A DNA stretch of 64,000 nt from an uncultured Alphaproteobacteria bacterium (GTDB taxonomy: Bacteria; Pseudomonadota; Alphaproteobacteria; GCA-2731375), in NCBI GenBank assembly GCA_951812805.1, contig CATOSZ010000016.1, forward strand, positions 1 to 64,000. The letters are read 5' to 3'. Shown in pieces: positions 57,362 to 64,000 of the stretch. The notes below the pieces were generated by a model, which saw nothing but the letters and a program-made list of their open reading frames with translations, searched no databases and was not told where the DNA came from. Made by a program: the position numbers and the translations under genes. How positions within the stretch are numbered: the stretch's first letter is position 1; each line of letters starts with the position of its first letter.

Positions 57362-58849
57362 ATGGCGAAAGACCTCCCCGCGACGCCCGACACCGCCGAG
57401 ATCGCCGCGCCCGAGGCCGGCCGCGAGGGTATCGGCGCCTGGATCGATGCCTGGCTCGACGAGATGGGCGCGTTCGCCGGTGATCCCCGCCAGTGGCGAA
57501 GCGGCCCCGCCTCGATCTCCGCCGCCACGGCGGCACTCACCGATCCCCATGCCCGCGCCGTGCTCGACCAGCGCCTCGACGCCGGCACCGCCGCGCCGCT
57601 CGAGATCGAACCCGGCGGCACGGCGCGGCGCGACCGCATCGCCGCCGAGGACCTCGCCGGGCAGCTCGAGGCCATCGAGATCGACCGCGTCAGCCGGGAG
57701 CTGCTGCACGCCGTCTGGTACGGCTATGCCATCGCCGAGTGCCTCTGGGAGATCGACGGCGCCCAGGCCCGCCTCGCCGACCTCAAGGTGCGCGACCCCG
57801 GCCGATTCCGCTTCCGCCCCGACGGCAGCCCGCTGCTGATCACCCGGGACCGGCCGCGCGGGATCGAGTTGCCGTCGGCCAAGTTCACCGTACTGCGCCA
57901 ACCCCGCCAGCACGGCGGCCAGCCGCACGGCCCCGGCGTCGCCCGCTGGTGCCTCTGGCCCGTCTGGTTGAAGCGACAGGGCGTCCGCTTCTGGTCGACC
58001 GCGTTGGAGAAGTTCGGCATGCCCGCCCTCGTGATCTCGCTCCGGGGCGAGGCCTGTCCCGAGGAGGTCGACTTGGCCCTTAGAACCGTAAACGCCGTCA
58101 TCGGCGGCGCCGGCGTCGTGACCAAGGAGGGCCAGAAGATTGAGACCCTCGACTCCCAGCGCCGCGCCGGCGGCGACTACAAGGAGTTCACCGCCGCCAT
58201 GGACGGCATGATCGCCGACGCCGTGCTCGGCCAGCGCGCCACCAGCGAGATCGGCCCCTGGCAGGCCACGGCCGAGGTCCATGCCGAGGTGCTGCAACGC
58301 CTCGTCGCCGCCGACGCACGACGCCTCTCCGCCGCCCTCCAGCACTCCCTCGCCACCTGGCTCACCCACTGGAACCACCCAGGCGCCGCCGTGCCGCGCT
58401 TGATCCGCGACACCGCCCCGCCGGAAGACCTGGAGCGCCGCGCGAACCGCGATGACATCGTCGCCCGGATGTCCGAGCTCAAGCCGACCCAAGCCTATGT
58501 CGAGCGCACCTACGGGGGAGAATGGGAAGCGGCGGCGCCCTCGACGCCGCCCGCGCGGGCCGAGGAGGAGCGTCTGGCGCTCGCGGGACCCAGGCGGGCG
58601 GGCGACGCTATCGATCGGGCCGTCGACGCGCTGATCGAAGACGAAGGCTGGACACGCATCATGGAGCCCATCGTCCAGCCGGTGCTCGACGCCGCCACCG
58701 ACGCCCCTGGATTCGCGACATTCCGCCAAAGGCTCGACGGCGAGGCGTTGCAAAACGCCATGGACACGAGCGAGCTGGCCACCACGTTGCACCGCACGAC
58801 CTTCTCGGCCGAGATCGCCGGACAGGGCGAACCCGAGGGCGGAAGGTAG
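57362..58849 (+). CDS. Phage portal protein (DUF935, Mu gp29-like)
   Basis: The protein has 495 residues. DUF935 features include LLHAVWYGYAIAECLWEI, VLRQPRQHGGQPHGPGVARWCLWPVWLKRQG, FWSTALEKFGMPALVISL and QRATSEIGPWQATAEVH. It would form the portal ring through which DNA enters the head. A GTG at 57356, overlapping the terminase stop, is an equally good start and would add two residues. Full length, so this gene appears intact. Confidence 0.92.
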   Translation: MAKDLPATPDTAEIAAPEAGREGIGAWIDAWLDEMGAFAGDPRQWRSGPASISAATAALTDPHARAVLDQRLDAGTAAPLEIEPGGTARRDRIAAEDLAGQLEAIEIDRVSRELLHAVWYGYAIAECLWEIDGAQARLADLKVRDPGRFRFRPDGSPLLITRDRPRGIELPSAKFTVLRQPRQHGGQPHGPGVARWCLWPVWLKRQGVRFWSTALEKFGMPALVISLRGEACPEEVDLALRTVNAVIGGAGVVTKEGQKIETLDSQRRAGGDYKEFTAAMDGMIADAVLGQRATSEIGPWQATAEVHAEVLQRLVAADARRLSAALQHSLATWLTHWNHPGAAVPRLIRDTAPPEDLERRANRDDIVARMSELKPTQAYVERTYGGEWEAAAPSTPPARAEEERLALAGPRRAGDAIDRAVDALIEDEGWTRIMEPIVQPVLDAATDAPGFATFRQRLDGEALQNAMDTSELATTLHRTTFSAEIAGQGEPEGGR

Positions 58850-58852
58850 GCC

Positions 58853-59059
58853 ATGGCCGGACGCGAAGACGCACAAGACGATATCCGGCCCGGCCACTGG
58901 ATGCGCTGGCCAGCGGGACGGCGCAATGGCCGCATTCAACGTCTACTCCACGACGACCATGGTGGCCTCGCCGGCGCCGTGCTGGAAGCCGACGGCGGCG
59001 GATGGATTGCCGCCGCCGTCGGCGAGCTCACGCCTATCTCCCCCCGCGGCCTGAACTGA
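58853..59059 (+). CDS. Small phage protein of unknown function
   Basis: The protein has 68 residues, lying snugly between the portal and F-like genes (three bases after the portal stop, nine before the next ATG) with GGAAGG upstream. It begins MAGREDAQDDIRPGHWMRWP and has no recognised domain. The coding case rests on spacing and ribosome site alone. Confidence 0.5.
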   Translation: MAGREDAQDDIRPGHWMRWPAGRRNGRIQRLLHDDHGGLAGAVLEADGGGWIAAAVGELTPISPRGLN

Positions 59060-59068
59060 AGACCGATC

Positions 59069-59830
59069 ATGGCGGACCCCGAGATCCTCGACGTCCCGCC
59101 CCTGGAGGCGATCGAGCACTTCCGCGCCAAGGGCTACCATATCGGCTACCACTGGCTCGACACCGACGCCGCACGGCACACCGCCTCCTTCACCGTCGCC
59201 AAGGTGGCGCAGCTCGACATTCTCGAGGACATCCGCGCCGCCGTGGACGCGGCGGTCGCCGAGGGCAAGACCTACGACTGGTTCCAGGGCGAACTCGAAC
59301 CCATTCTGCGCCGCAAGGGCTGGTGGGGCCGCGAGCGCATGATCGATCCCCTGACCGGCGAGAGCCAGATCGTCCAACTCGGCTCGCCCCATCGTCTGCG
59401 CATCATCTTCGACACCAATCTCCGCATGGCCTACGCCCATGGCCGCTGGGAAAAGATCGAACGGCTCGCCGACCGATTGCCCTATCTCCGCTACGTCGCC
59501 GTTCAGGACAGGCGCACCCGGCCCGAACACATGGCCTGGCATGGCACCGTGCTGCGCTGGGACGACCCCTTCTGGCACAGCCACTATCCGCCCAACGGCT
59601 GGAAATGCCGTTGCATCGTCCAGCAGCTCGGCGAAGACGATCTCGAGCGCTACGGTCACGCCGTCTCCGATCGCCCACCCGACGGCTGGGACCGGACCCG
59701 GGATTGGCTCGACAAGCGCAACGGACAGATCCACCGGATCCCGGTCGGCATCGATCCGGGCTTCGCCCACAACGTCGGACTCGTCGATCCCGCCGCGCAG
59801 GCCCAGCGCCTGCTCGATCAAAGGACGTAG
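59069..59830 (+). CDS. Phage minor head protein (Mu gpF-like)
   Basis: The protein has 253 residues. The Mu F-like domain is seen in LRIIFDTNLRMAYAHGRWEKIERL, the block RTRPEHMAWHGTVLRWDDPFW and the Cys motif NGWKCRCIVQQLGEDDL. These proteins take part in head assembly. It is shorter than Mu gpF, which has a long C-terminal part; the stop here comes after VGLVDPAAQAQRLLDQRT, so truncation is possible. It is the last recognisable phage gene before the prophage end. Confidence 0.88.
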   Translation: MADPEILDVPPLEAIEHFRAKGYHIGYHWLDTDAARHTASFTVAKVAQLDILEDIRAAVDAAVAEGKTYDWFQGELEPILRRKGWWGRERMIDPLTGESQIVQLGSPHRLRIIFDTNLRMAYAHGRWEKIERLADRLPYLRYVAVQDRRTRPEHMAWHGTVLRWDDPFWHSHYPPNGWKCRCIVQQLGEDDLERYGHAVSDRPPDGWDRTRDWLDKRNGQIHRIPVGIDPGFAHNVGLVDPAAQAQRLLDQRT

Positions 59831-60111
59831 TCCCGGCCGCCGTTCCTCGGTTTGGCAACCGCGAATCGACGCTCCCGGAAATGGCCGATTTTGGCGCGAA
59901 TTCAGGGGGCTGAAAATGGGCCTTTTCGATCCGTTTCCAGCCAATTCACGGCACCTGAACGGCCATTTTGACAAATATTTTCGATTAACCGATTCCGGCC
60001 TCGATAGGCCCGCCGATCACCTCCAACCTACTGATCCAGAAAGACTTTGTTCGGAATAGTCCGACCTCATCCGAGATAGTCCGGATTCTTAGTCTTTTCT
60101 GTCTCCCCACA
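59831..60111. other. Non-coding stretch and likely right end of the Mu-like prophage
   Basis: No gene is supported. Two copies of ATAGTCCG occur at 60056-60063 and 60076-60083, exactly 20 bp apart, each in a similar context (TCGGAATAGTCCGA and CCGAGATAGTCCGG). Read from the other side, the sequence begins TGTGGGGAGACAG at about 60111, and the conserved host gene frame stops matching its family there. A 5'-TG end with tandem transposase sites fits a Mu-type right end. Mu-like tail genes, expected after F, are absent. Confidence 0.55.
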
Positions 60112-60684
60112 CAGCTGGTGGCGCAACTGCGTGACGTCGACGTCGAAGCGGCGCGCCAGCCCGGGGAGATGCCAGACCGGGTCGATGGCGATCTTCACCA
60201 CGGCGATTTCGCCCGCCTGGTTCACGATCTCGCCGTCGGCGCGTAGGCGGCCGGCGGCCAGCGCCTCGCCGATCTCCGGCAGGTTCAACCGGGCCCGGGT
60301 AACGGCGATGGTCGGGCGGATGTCGACGCCGTCGCCAAGCTCGGTGGCGAAGGCGGTGTTGATCATATGGCCGTAGGGATCGAGGGCGACGATACGGTCC
60401 GGATCGGCCCATTGCGGATGCGGGCCGATTTCGGCCGCGGGATCGGTGTTGCCGAGGTCCGGCACGTGGAAGGGGTCGAGCCTGCCCGACGCGACTGACA
60501 GCGCCCGATAGATCGAATAGGCGCCGCCGTGGGTGCCGATGACGTTGCGCTGGTCGGGATGGGTGAGGGAGGCGACCAGCGGGCCGCGCCGGGCGGCCTC
60601 GCCCGCGCCCCAGTTCAACGGCGGCAGCCGGTTGGCGCCGGGCCGGTTGTGCGAAGTGAGAATGATGTGGCTGTGGCCCGCCAT
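60067..60684 (-). pseudogene. GTP cyclohydrolase II family protein, 3'-truncated by the prophage end
   Basis: About 190 host codons (60684 to about 60112) match the N-terminal domain of the long GTP cyclohydrolase II type: GHSHIILTSHNRPGANRLPPLNWG, HPDQRNVIGTHGGAYSIYRAL, AEIGPHPQWADPDRIVALDP, VDIRPTIAVTRARLNLPE and PVWHLPGLARRFDVDVTQLRHQL. The next residues (CGETEKTKNPDYLG) are read from phage DNA and a stop follows. The catalytic C-terminal cyclohydrolase domain with its zinc cysteines is missing from the window, so the gene is inactive. Long forms of this family occur in riboflavin and in uracil-breakdown gene sets. Confidence 0.85.
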
Positions 60685-60780
60685 CTCCGTCAGTCCCGAA
60701 AAGGCCCCGAAACCCGGGGCGGGTCCGACAGAGTGACCAGTCAGGCCTTAAAAATCAATTGCCTGAAGGTCACACATGAA

Positions 60781-60821
60781 CACGAACCCCCGCCCGGCGC
60801 GGGGCCGGACGGGGGTTCGTG
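60781..60821. terminator. Hairpin between the PuuD-like and GTP cyclohydrolase genes
   Basis: CACGAACCCCCG (60781-60792) pairs perfectly with CGGGGGTTCGTG (60810-60821), with further CCGG pairing in the loop. It may stop transcription or mark a structured leader for the cyclohydrolase gene, which starts about 100 bp away. Confidence 0.45.
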
Positions 60822-60837
60822 GGTCTTGGATCTCAAG

Positions 60838-60923
60838 GCCCGGGCCGCCCCGCGCCCCCGGCCCAACCACCCGTGGAGTGTACCCTTGGGGTGGTTGGGC
60901 CGGGGGAGCGGGGCGGCCCGGGC
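60838..60923 (-). terminator. Very long hairpin (35-bp stem) downstream of the PuuD-like gene
   Basis: The arm at 60838-60872 pairs with that at 60889-60923 with one mismatch in 35, around a 16-base loop. The stem is almost all G and C, starting GCCCGGGCCGCCCC. It begins 17 bases after the stop of the PuuD-like gene and would strongly block polymerase, though no T-run follows on either strand. The length far exceeds a normal terminator. Confidence 0.6.
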
Positions 60924-60939
60924 TATCGCCAAATACCGC

Positions 60940-61536
60940 CTAGAACAGGTTCTGCGCCGAGACCATCGCGAACAGCATGGGCACGGACAGCATGGTGTTC
61001 GTGCGGCTGAACAGCATCGCGGTGCGGGCCGACTTCGCCTTCGAGTCGGCGTCCGCGTCGACGATGCCGAGCGCGCGCTTCTGGTTCGGCCAGATGATGA
61101 ACCAGACGTTGAACCACATGATGGTACCGAGCCACATGCCGATGCCGATCATCGTGTGCTTGCCGACGCTGTCGGTAAGACCGAGCAGGATGGCCTCCAG
61201 CAGGTAGCCGTTCAGCGCCGCCAGGATGATGCCGGTGATGATCGTGCCCATCGCCGCCCAGCGGAACCAGAACAGGGCCGCCGGCGCGATCACCTTGCCG
61301 ATCGCCGGCTTCTGTTCGTCCGGGATCTTGCCCATGTTCGGGATCTGCACGAAGTTGAAGTACCAGAGAATGCCGATCCACATGACGCCGGCCAGCACGT
61401 GCAGCCAGCGGAACAGGAAGGCCCAGAACTCCGTCGCTCCGAAGCCCTGCACACCCAGATAGATAAGGAACATGACGACGGCCAGCACGATGCCGGCGAC
61501 GATCGTCTTGTTGAGATCACTCAGAATTCCAGCCAT
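60940..61536 (-). CDS. PuuD-type (urate hydroxylase N-terminal family) membrane protein
   Basis: The protein has 198 residues with about five membrane segments (TIVAGIVLAVVMFLIYLGV, FRWLHVLAGVMWIGILWYFN, WAAMGTIITGIILAALNGYL, MIGIGMWLGTIMWFNVWFIIW, NTMLSVPMLFAMV). FLFRWLHVLAGVMWIGxLWYFN and IWPNQKRALG match the urate oxidase N-terminal membrane domain of PuuD. Full PuuD has an added cytochrome c domain, absent here. Histidines in membrane segments could bind haem. GGGGAGGGG precedes ATG 61536. Whether this short form hydroxylates urate is not known. Confidence 0.82.
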   Translation of the reverse strand: MAGILSDLNKTIVAGIVLAVVMFLIYLGVQGFGATEFWAFLFRWLHVLAGVMWIGILWYFNFVQIPNMGKIPDEQKPAIGKVIAPAALFWFRWAAMGTIITGIILAALNGYLLEAILLGLTDSVGKHTMIGIGMWLGTIMWFNVWFIIWPNQKRALGIVDADADSKAKSARTAMLFSRTNTMLSVPMLFAMVSAQNLF

Positions 61537-61586
61537 CGAACCCCTCCCCAACGGCATGTCGATCTGCGAATCGCTCGCAAGATCGC

Positions 61587-61611
61587 GCATTGTCTCAATA
61601 GTCAACAATGC
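61587..61611. promoter_or_regulatory. Palindromic operator candidate between divergent genes
   Basis: GCATTGT and ACAATGC form 7-bp arms around an 11-base centre in the 136-bp gap between the PuuD-like gene and the GFA gene. It resembles sites bound by GntR- or MarR-type regulators, but no such regulator gene is in the window. Confidence 0.35.
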
Positions 61612-61672
61612 TGTCCAGTTCCGGGCTAAACTTCGACGTCTCGAACGAAGGCCGAAGAAGGGATGCGGGATC

Positions 61673-62521
61673 ATGGCGACGGGTGCCTGTCTTTGCGGAG
61701 GGGTCGGTTGGCGGGTGGACGAGGCCGGGTTCCACCACATGAGCCATTGTCATTGTTCGATGTGCCGCAAGGCGCACGGCGCCGCCTTCGCCACCTACGC
61801 GACGGTGGCCCGCAGTGCCTTCGAGCGGACCGGCGACGCGGCGCTGGTCGTCGAGCGGCAATCCTCACCCGGTTTCCACCGGGCCTTCTGCCGGACCTGC
61901 GGCGCGGTCGTGCCGTCGCTGAACAACGGCGATACCGTCTATGTGCCGGTGGGCGGCATGCACGACGATCCCGGCTGGCGGGCGAGCCATCACATCTTCA
62001 CCGCCCATGCGGCCCCCTGGCACCGCATCGCCGACACGCTGCCGCGCCACGCGCTCTATCGCCCGGGCGAAGCGGGGCCGGTGGTCGAGCGGCCGGCACC
62101 GGTCGACGGGGACGGCGTCGCGGGCAGTTGCCTGTGCGGCGCCGTTGCCTTCGCGGTGACGGCGCCGTTCCGCGTGGTGCACAACTGCCATTGCACGCGC
62201 TGCCGGCGCGCGCGCCAGGCCGCTCATACGACGAACGGTTTCGTCGCCATCGACGATTTCCGCTGGCGGCGCGGCGCGGCGGGGGTCGTGCTCTATCGCC
62301 TGCCCGAGGCGCGCGTCTTCGCGCACGCCTTCTGCCGGCTCTGCGGTTCCGGCATGCCGCGCATCACGGACGCGGGCGATACGGCCATTCTGCCGCTCGG
62401 TGCCCTCGACAGCGATCCGGGTCGGCAGGCCGACGACCACATCTTCACCGACTTCGCGACGCCCTGGTACGAAGGCGAGGACGGCCTGCCCCGCCATCCC
62501 GGTCCGCCGCCGCCCTCCTGA
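61673..62521 (+). CDS. Double-domain GFA-family (CENP-V/GFA) protein
   Basis: The protein has 282 residues with two GFA domains in tandem. Each has the zinc-binding Cys sets: CLCGG...HCHCSMCRKAHG...FCRTCG (about 6-85) and CLCGA...NCHCTRCRRAR...FCRLCG (about 151-225). The first ends VGGMHDDPGWRASHHIFT and the second LGALDSDPGRQADDHIFTD, the same motif. Related proteins bind glutathione adducts such as S-hydroxymethylglutathione; no activity can be claimed. ATG 61673 follows GCGGGA. Confidence 0.92.
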   Translation: MATGACLCGGVGWRVDEAGFHHMSHCHCSMCRKAHGAAFATYATVARSAFERTGDAALVVERQSSPGFHRAFCRTCGAVVPSLNNGDTVYVPVGGMHDDPGWRASHHIFTAHAAPWHRIADTLPRHALYRPGEAGPVVERPAPVDGDGVAGSCLCGAVAFAVTAPFRVVHNCHCTRCRRARQAAHTTNGFVAIDDFRWRRGAAGVVLYRLPEARVFAHAFCRLCGSGMPRITDAGDTAILPLGALDSDPGRQADDHIFTDFATPWYEGEDGLPRHPGPPPPS

Positions 62522-62610
62522 GTGGTCCTGGTCATTTCCGTTGCTCTCGGCCTATAGTGGTCTCGCCGGAAGGAACGACAGCCTTGGGGGCAGGGAGTCG
62601 GGATCCGACC

Positions 62611-62796
62611 ATGGATCTTTCACAGATCGTACTCATCACCATGCCGTTGCTCGGCGCGGCGCTGCCGTTGCTGGTAACGCAGATCTCCAGCGATCCGGAG
62701 CTGAAGGCGATCGGCCGCGCGGTGATCAAATACGCCGTCGCCCTGCCCGCCGTGCTGGCGATCGTGATCTTCGGTATCGTCGAGCTGGTGATCTGA
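62611..62796 (+). CDS. Small membrane protein of unknown function
   Basis: The protein has 61 residues: two hydrophobic segments (about 5-22, IVLITMPLLGAALPLLV; and about 38-60, IKYAVALPAVLAIVIFGIVELV) joined by a short polar loop. It is probably a two-span inner-membrane protein. GGCAGGGAG lies about a dozen bases upstream. No family recognised. It converges with the pterin dehydratase gene. Confidence 0.6.
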   Translation: MDLSQIVLITMPLLGAALPLLVTQISSDPELKAIGRAVIKYAVALPAVLAIVIFGIVELVI

Positions 62797-62806
62797 AGCG
62801 GCGGGT

Positions 62807-63100
62807 TCAGCCCGGCGCATAGCCGTCGATGGCGCGGGCCATCGCCGTGTCCTTGGCGCTGAGGCCGCCGGCGGAATGGGTCGTCAGCACCACCTCGACC
62901 CGGTCGTAGACGTTGCACCATTCGGGATGATGGTCCATCGCCTCGGCCAGCAGGGCGACCCGTGTCATGAAGGCGAAGGCTGCATTGAAGTCGGCGAAGC
63001 GCAGTTCGCGCCGGATGGCGTCCCGCCCCTCGACCTCGTGCCAGAGCGTCAATTCCGCCAGCGCCGCGCGCCGCGCCTCGTCGTCCAGCTTCGCCGTCAT
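62807..63100 (-). CDS. Pterin-4a-carbinolamine dehydratase
   Basis: The protein has 97 residues, the standard size. It recycles tetrahydrobiopterin-type cofactors after aromatic amino acid hydroxylation. The active-site motif [23 protein letters not shown] (ExxxHHPxW...Y) is complete, and [15 protein letters not shown] is the usual C-terminal block. No phenylalanine hydroxylase gene is visible nearby. Confidence 0.95.
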   Translation of the reverse strand: MTAKLDDEARRAALAELTLWHEVEGRDAIRRELRFADFNAAFAFMTRVALLAEAMDHHPEWCNVYDRVEVVLTTHSAGGLSAKDTAMARAIDGYAPG

Positions 63101-63230
63101 GCCCTCGTCTCCCCTGCCCGTCTGGCGCCGAGTCTACCGGGGATCGCACCCGGCGGCCACGCCCGCCCCTTGACGTCGCGCGGTCGAGGCGGATGATTCT
63201 TCTCTGGATCGTTCGGGGAGGAGAGGCACG

Positions 63231-64000
63231 ATGAAGATCACCAACGTCAAGGTCGACATGTTCAACTGGCTTTCGGAAAGCTGGAAGACCGGCGTCGGCA
63301 CGCAGTTCGGCCAGACCCGCCAGCTCGGCATCGTCACGGTGGAGACGGACGATGGGGTCACCGGCAACGCCTTTCTCGGCTCGTCGCGGGTCGGCGCGGA
63401 CCATTTCGCCCCGGGCCTGATCGAGTTCATCAAGCCCCTGATCATGGGCCGCAACCCGCAGGACATCGGCGCCATCTGGTGGGACCTGTGGAAGATGAAC
63501 CGCTCGGTCTCGACCTATGTCATCGGCGCGATCGACGTCTGCCTGTGGGACATCAACGGCAAGATCGCCGGCCAGCCGATCCACCGCCTGCTCGGCACCT
63601 GCAAGGAAACGGTGCCGGTCTATTCCTCCACCGCCTGGCACGCGACGGCGGCGGAATATGTCGAGGAGGCGTTGCGTTTCAAGGAGATGGGCTGGACCGC
63701 CCACAAGCTGCATCCCCACGGCGAGCCCAAGATGGACATCGAGATCTCCCGCGCGGTGCGCGACGGTGTCGGCGACGAGATGAAGCTGATGCTCGATTCC
63801 ATGTGGGCCTACCGCTACGAGGACGCGCTGCGCGTCGGCCGGGCGATCGAGGAGCTGGACTTCTACTGGTACGAGGACCCGCTGGTGGAGGAGGACATCT
63901 ACAACTACATCAAGCTGAACCAGAAGCTGGACATCCCCATCATGTCGACGGAATACGCGCCCGGGCGCTATTACGGCATGGTGCCCTGGATCATGCAGAA
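63231..64000 (+). CDS. Mandelate racemase/muconate lactonising (enolase superfamily) protein, cut by window end
   Basis: The first 256 residues are seen. The N-terminal capping domain includes VETDDGVTGNAFLGSSRVG and IGAIDVCLWDINGKIAGQPIHRLLG; the barrel starts with KLHPHG (in place of the usual KxK motif), the first metal Asp is in LMLDSMWAY, and the second metal residue Glu is in WYEDPL. The Lys-x-His rather than Lys-x-Lys points to an acid-sugar dehydratase-like subgroup, but this is uncertain. GGAGGAG lies nine bases before the ATG. Confidence 0.88.
   Translation, partial: MKITNVKVDMFNWLSESWKTGVGTQFGQTRQLGIVTVETDDGVTGNAFLGSSRVGADHFAPGLIEFIKPLIMGRNPQDIGAIWWDLWKMNRSVSTYVIGAIDVCLWDINGKIAGQPIHRLLGTCKETVPVYSSTAWHATAAEYVEEALRFKEMGWTAHKLHPHGEPKMDIEISRAVRDGVGDEMKLMLDSMWAYRYEDALRVGRAIEELDFYWYEDPLVEEDIYNYIKLNQKLDIPIMSTEYAPGRYYGMVPWIMQ

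Overview
The window is GC-rich DNA from the chromosome of an alphaproteobacterium, probably Rhodospirillales-like. The basis is the mix of genes: an alphaproteobacterial phoR-pst-phoU-phoB operon with long PstC/PstA proteins, secA next to a divergent parvulin isomerase, neighbouring glnD and mutS, a malic enzyme with a phosphotransacetylase tail, and class III cyclases fused to TPR regions. The genus cannot be fixed from sequence alone.

Layout. 1-3641: an IS21-family element, cut by the window edge, whose istB is split by an IS630-family element. 3642-9209: a RidA-family gene stump, formate-THF ligase (fhs), and an adenylate cyclase gene split by IS66-family copy 1. 9336-14570: PhyH dioxygenase, a VOC protein, two tandem cyclase-TPR paralogues and a GlcG-like protein. 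14574-23257: glnD, an SDR and mutS on the minus strand, then maeB. 23289-30715: the phosphate-starvation operon, with a good Pho-box promoter inside the 3' end of phoR. 30733-35792: catabolic-type enzymes (secreted protein of unknown function, amidohydrolase, GNAT, acyl-CoA-dehydrogenase-like flavoprotein, iron alcohol dehydrogenase). 35811-41615: an AT-richer accessory operon on the minus strand (lipoprotein, lipoprotein, 58-residue protein, muramidase with a peptidoglycan-binding tail), disrupted twice by identical IS66-family copies. 41883-49567: DUF488 protein, epoxide hydrolase, secA, parvulin, MBL hydrolase and a histidine kinase whose 3' end is cut by IS21. 49563-52536: a second, complete IS21 element. 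52524-60112: a Mu-like prophage remnant (methyltransferase, Mor, holin, lysozyme, gp25-gp30 type packaging and head genes) with no transposition or tail genes. 60067-64000: a GTP cyclohydrolase II gene truncated by the prophage end, a PuuD-type membrane protein, a double GFA protein, a small membrane protein, a pterin dehydratase and the start of an enolase-superfamily gene.

How it works together. Most of the window is core metabolism and phosphate or nitrogen control. The unusual parts are produced by mobile DNA. Three identical IS66-family copies, each with a perfect 8-bp target duplication, hit a cyclase gene and the same accessory operon twice. Two IS21 copies in inverted orientation bracket about 46 kb, and each meets a broken host gene at its inner end. 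The phage cassette keeps a recognisable Mor-dependent late-type promoter and a likely transposase-binding right end. The best candidate for an undescribed system is the lipoprotein-lipoprotein-small protein-muramidase operon, whose ancestral reading frames can be rebuilt exactly by removing the insertions.
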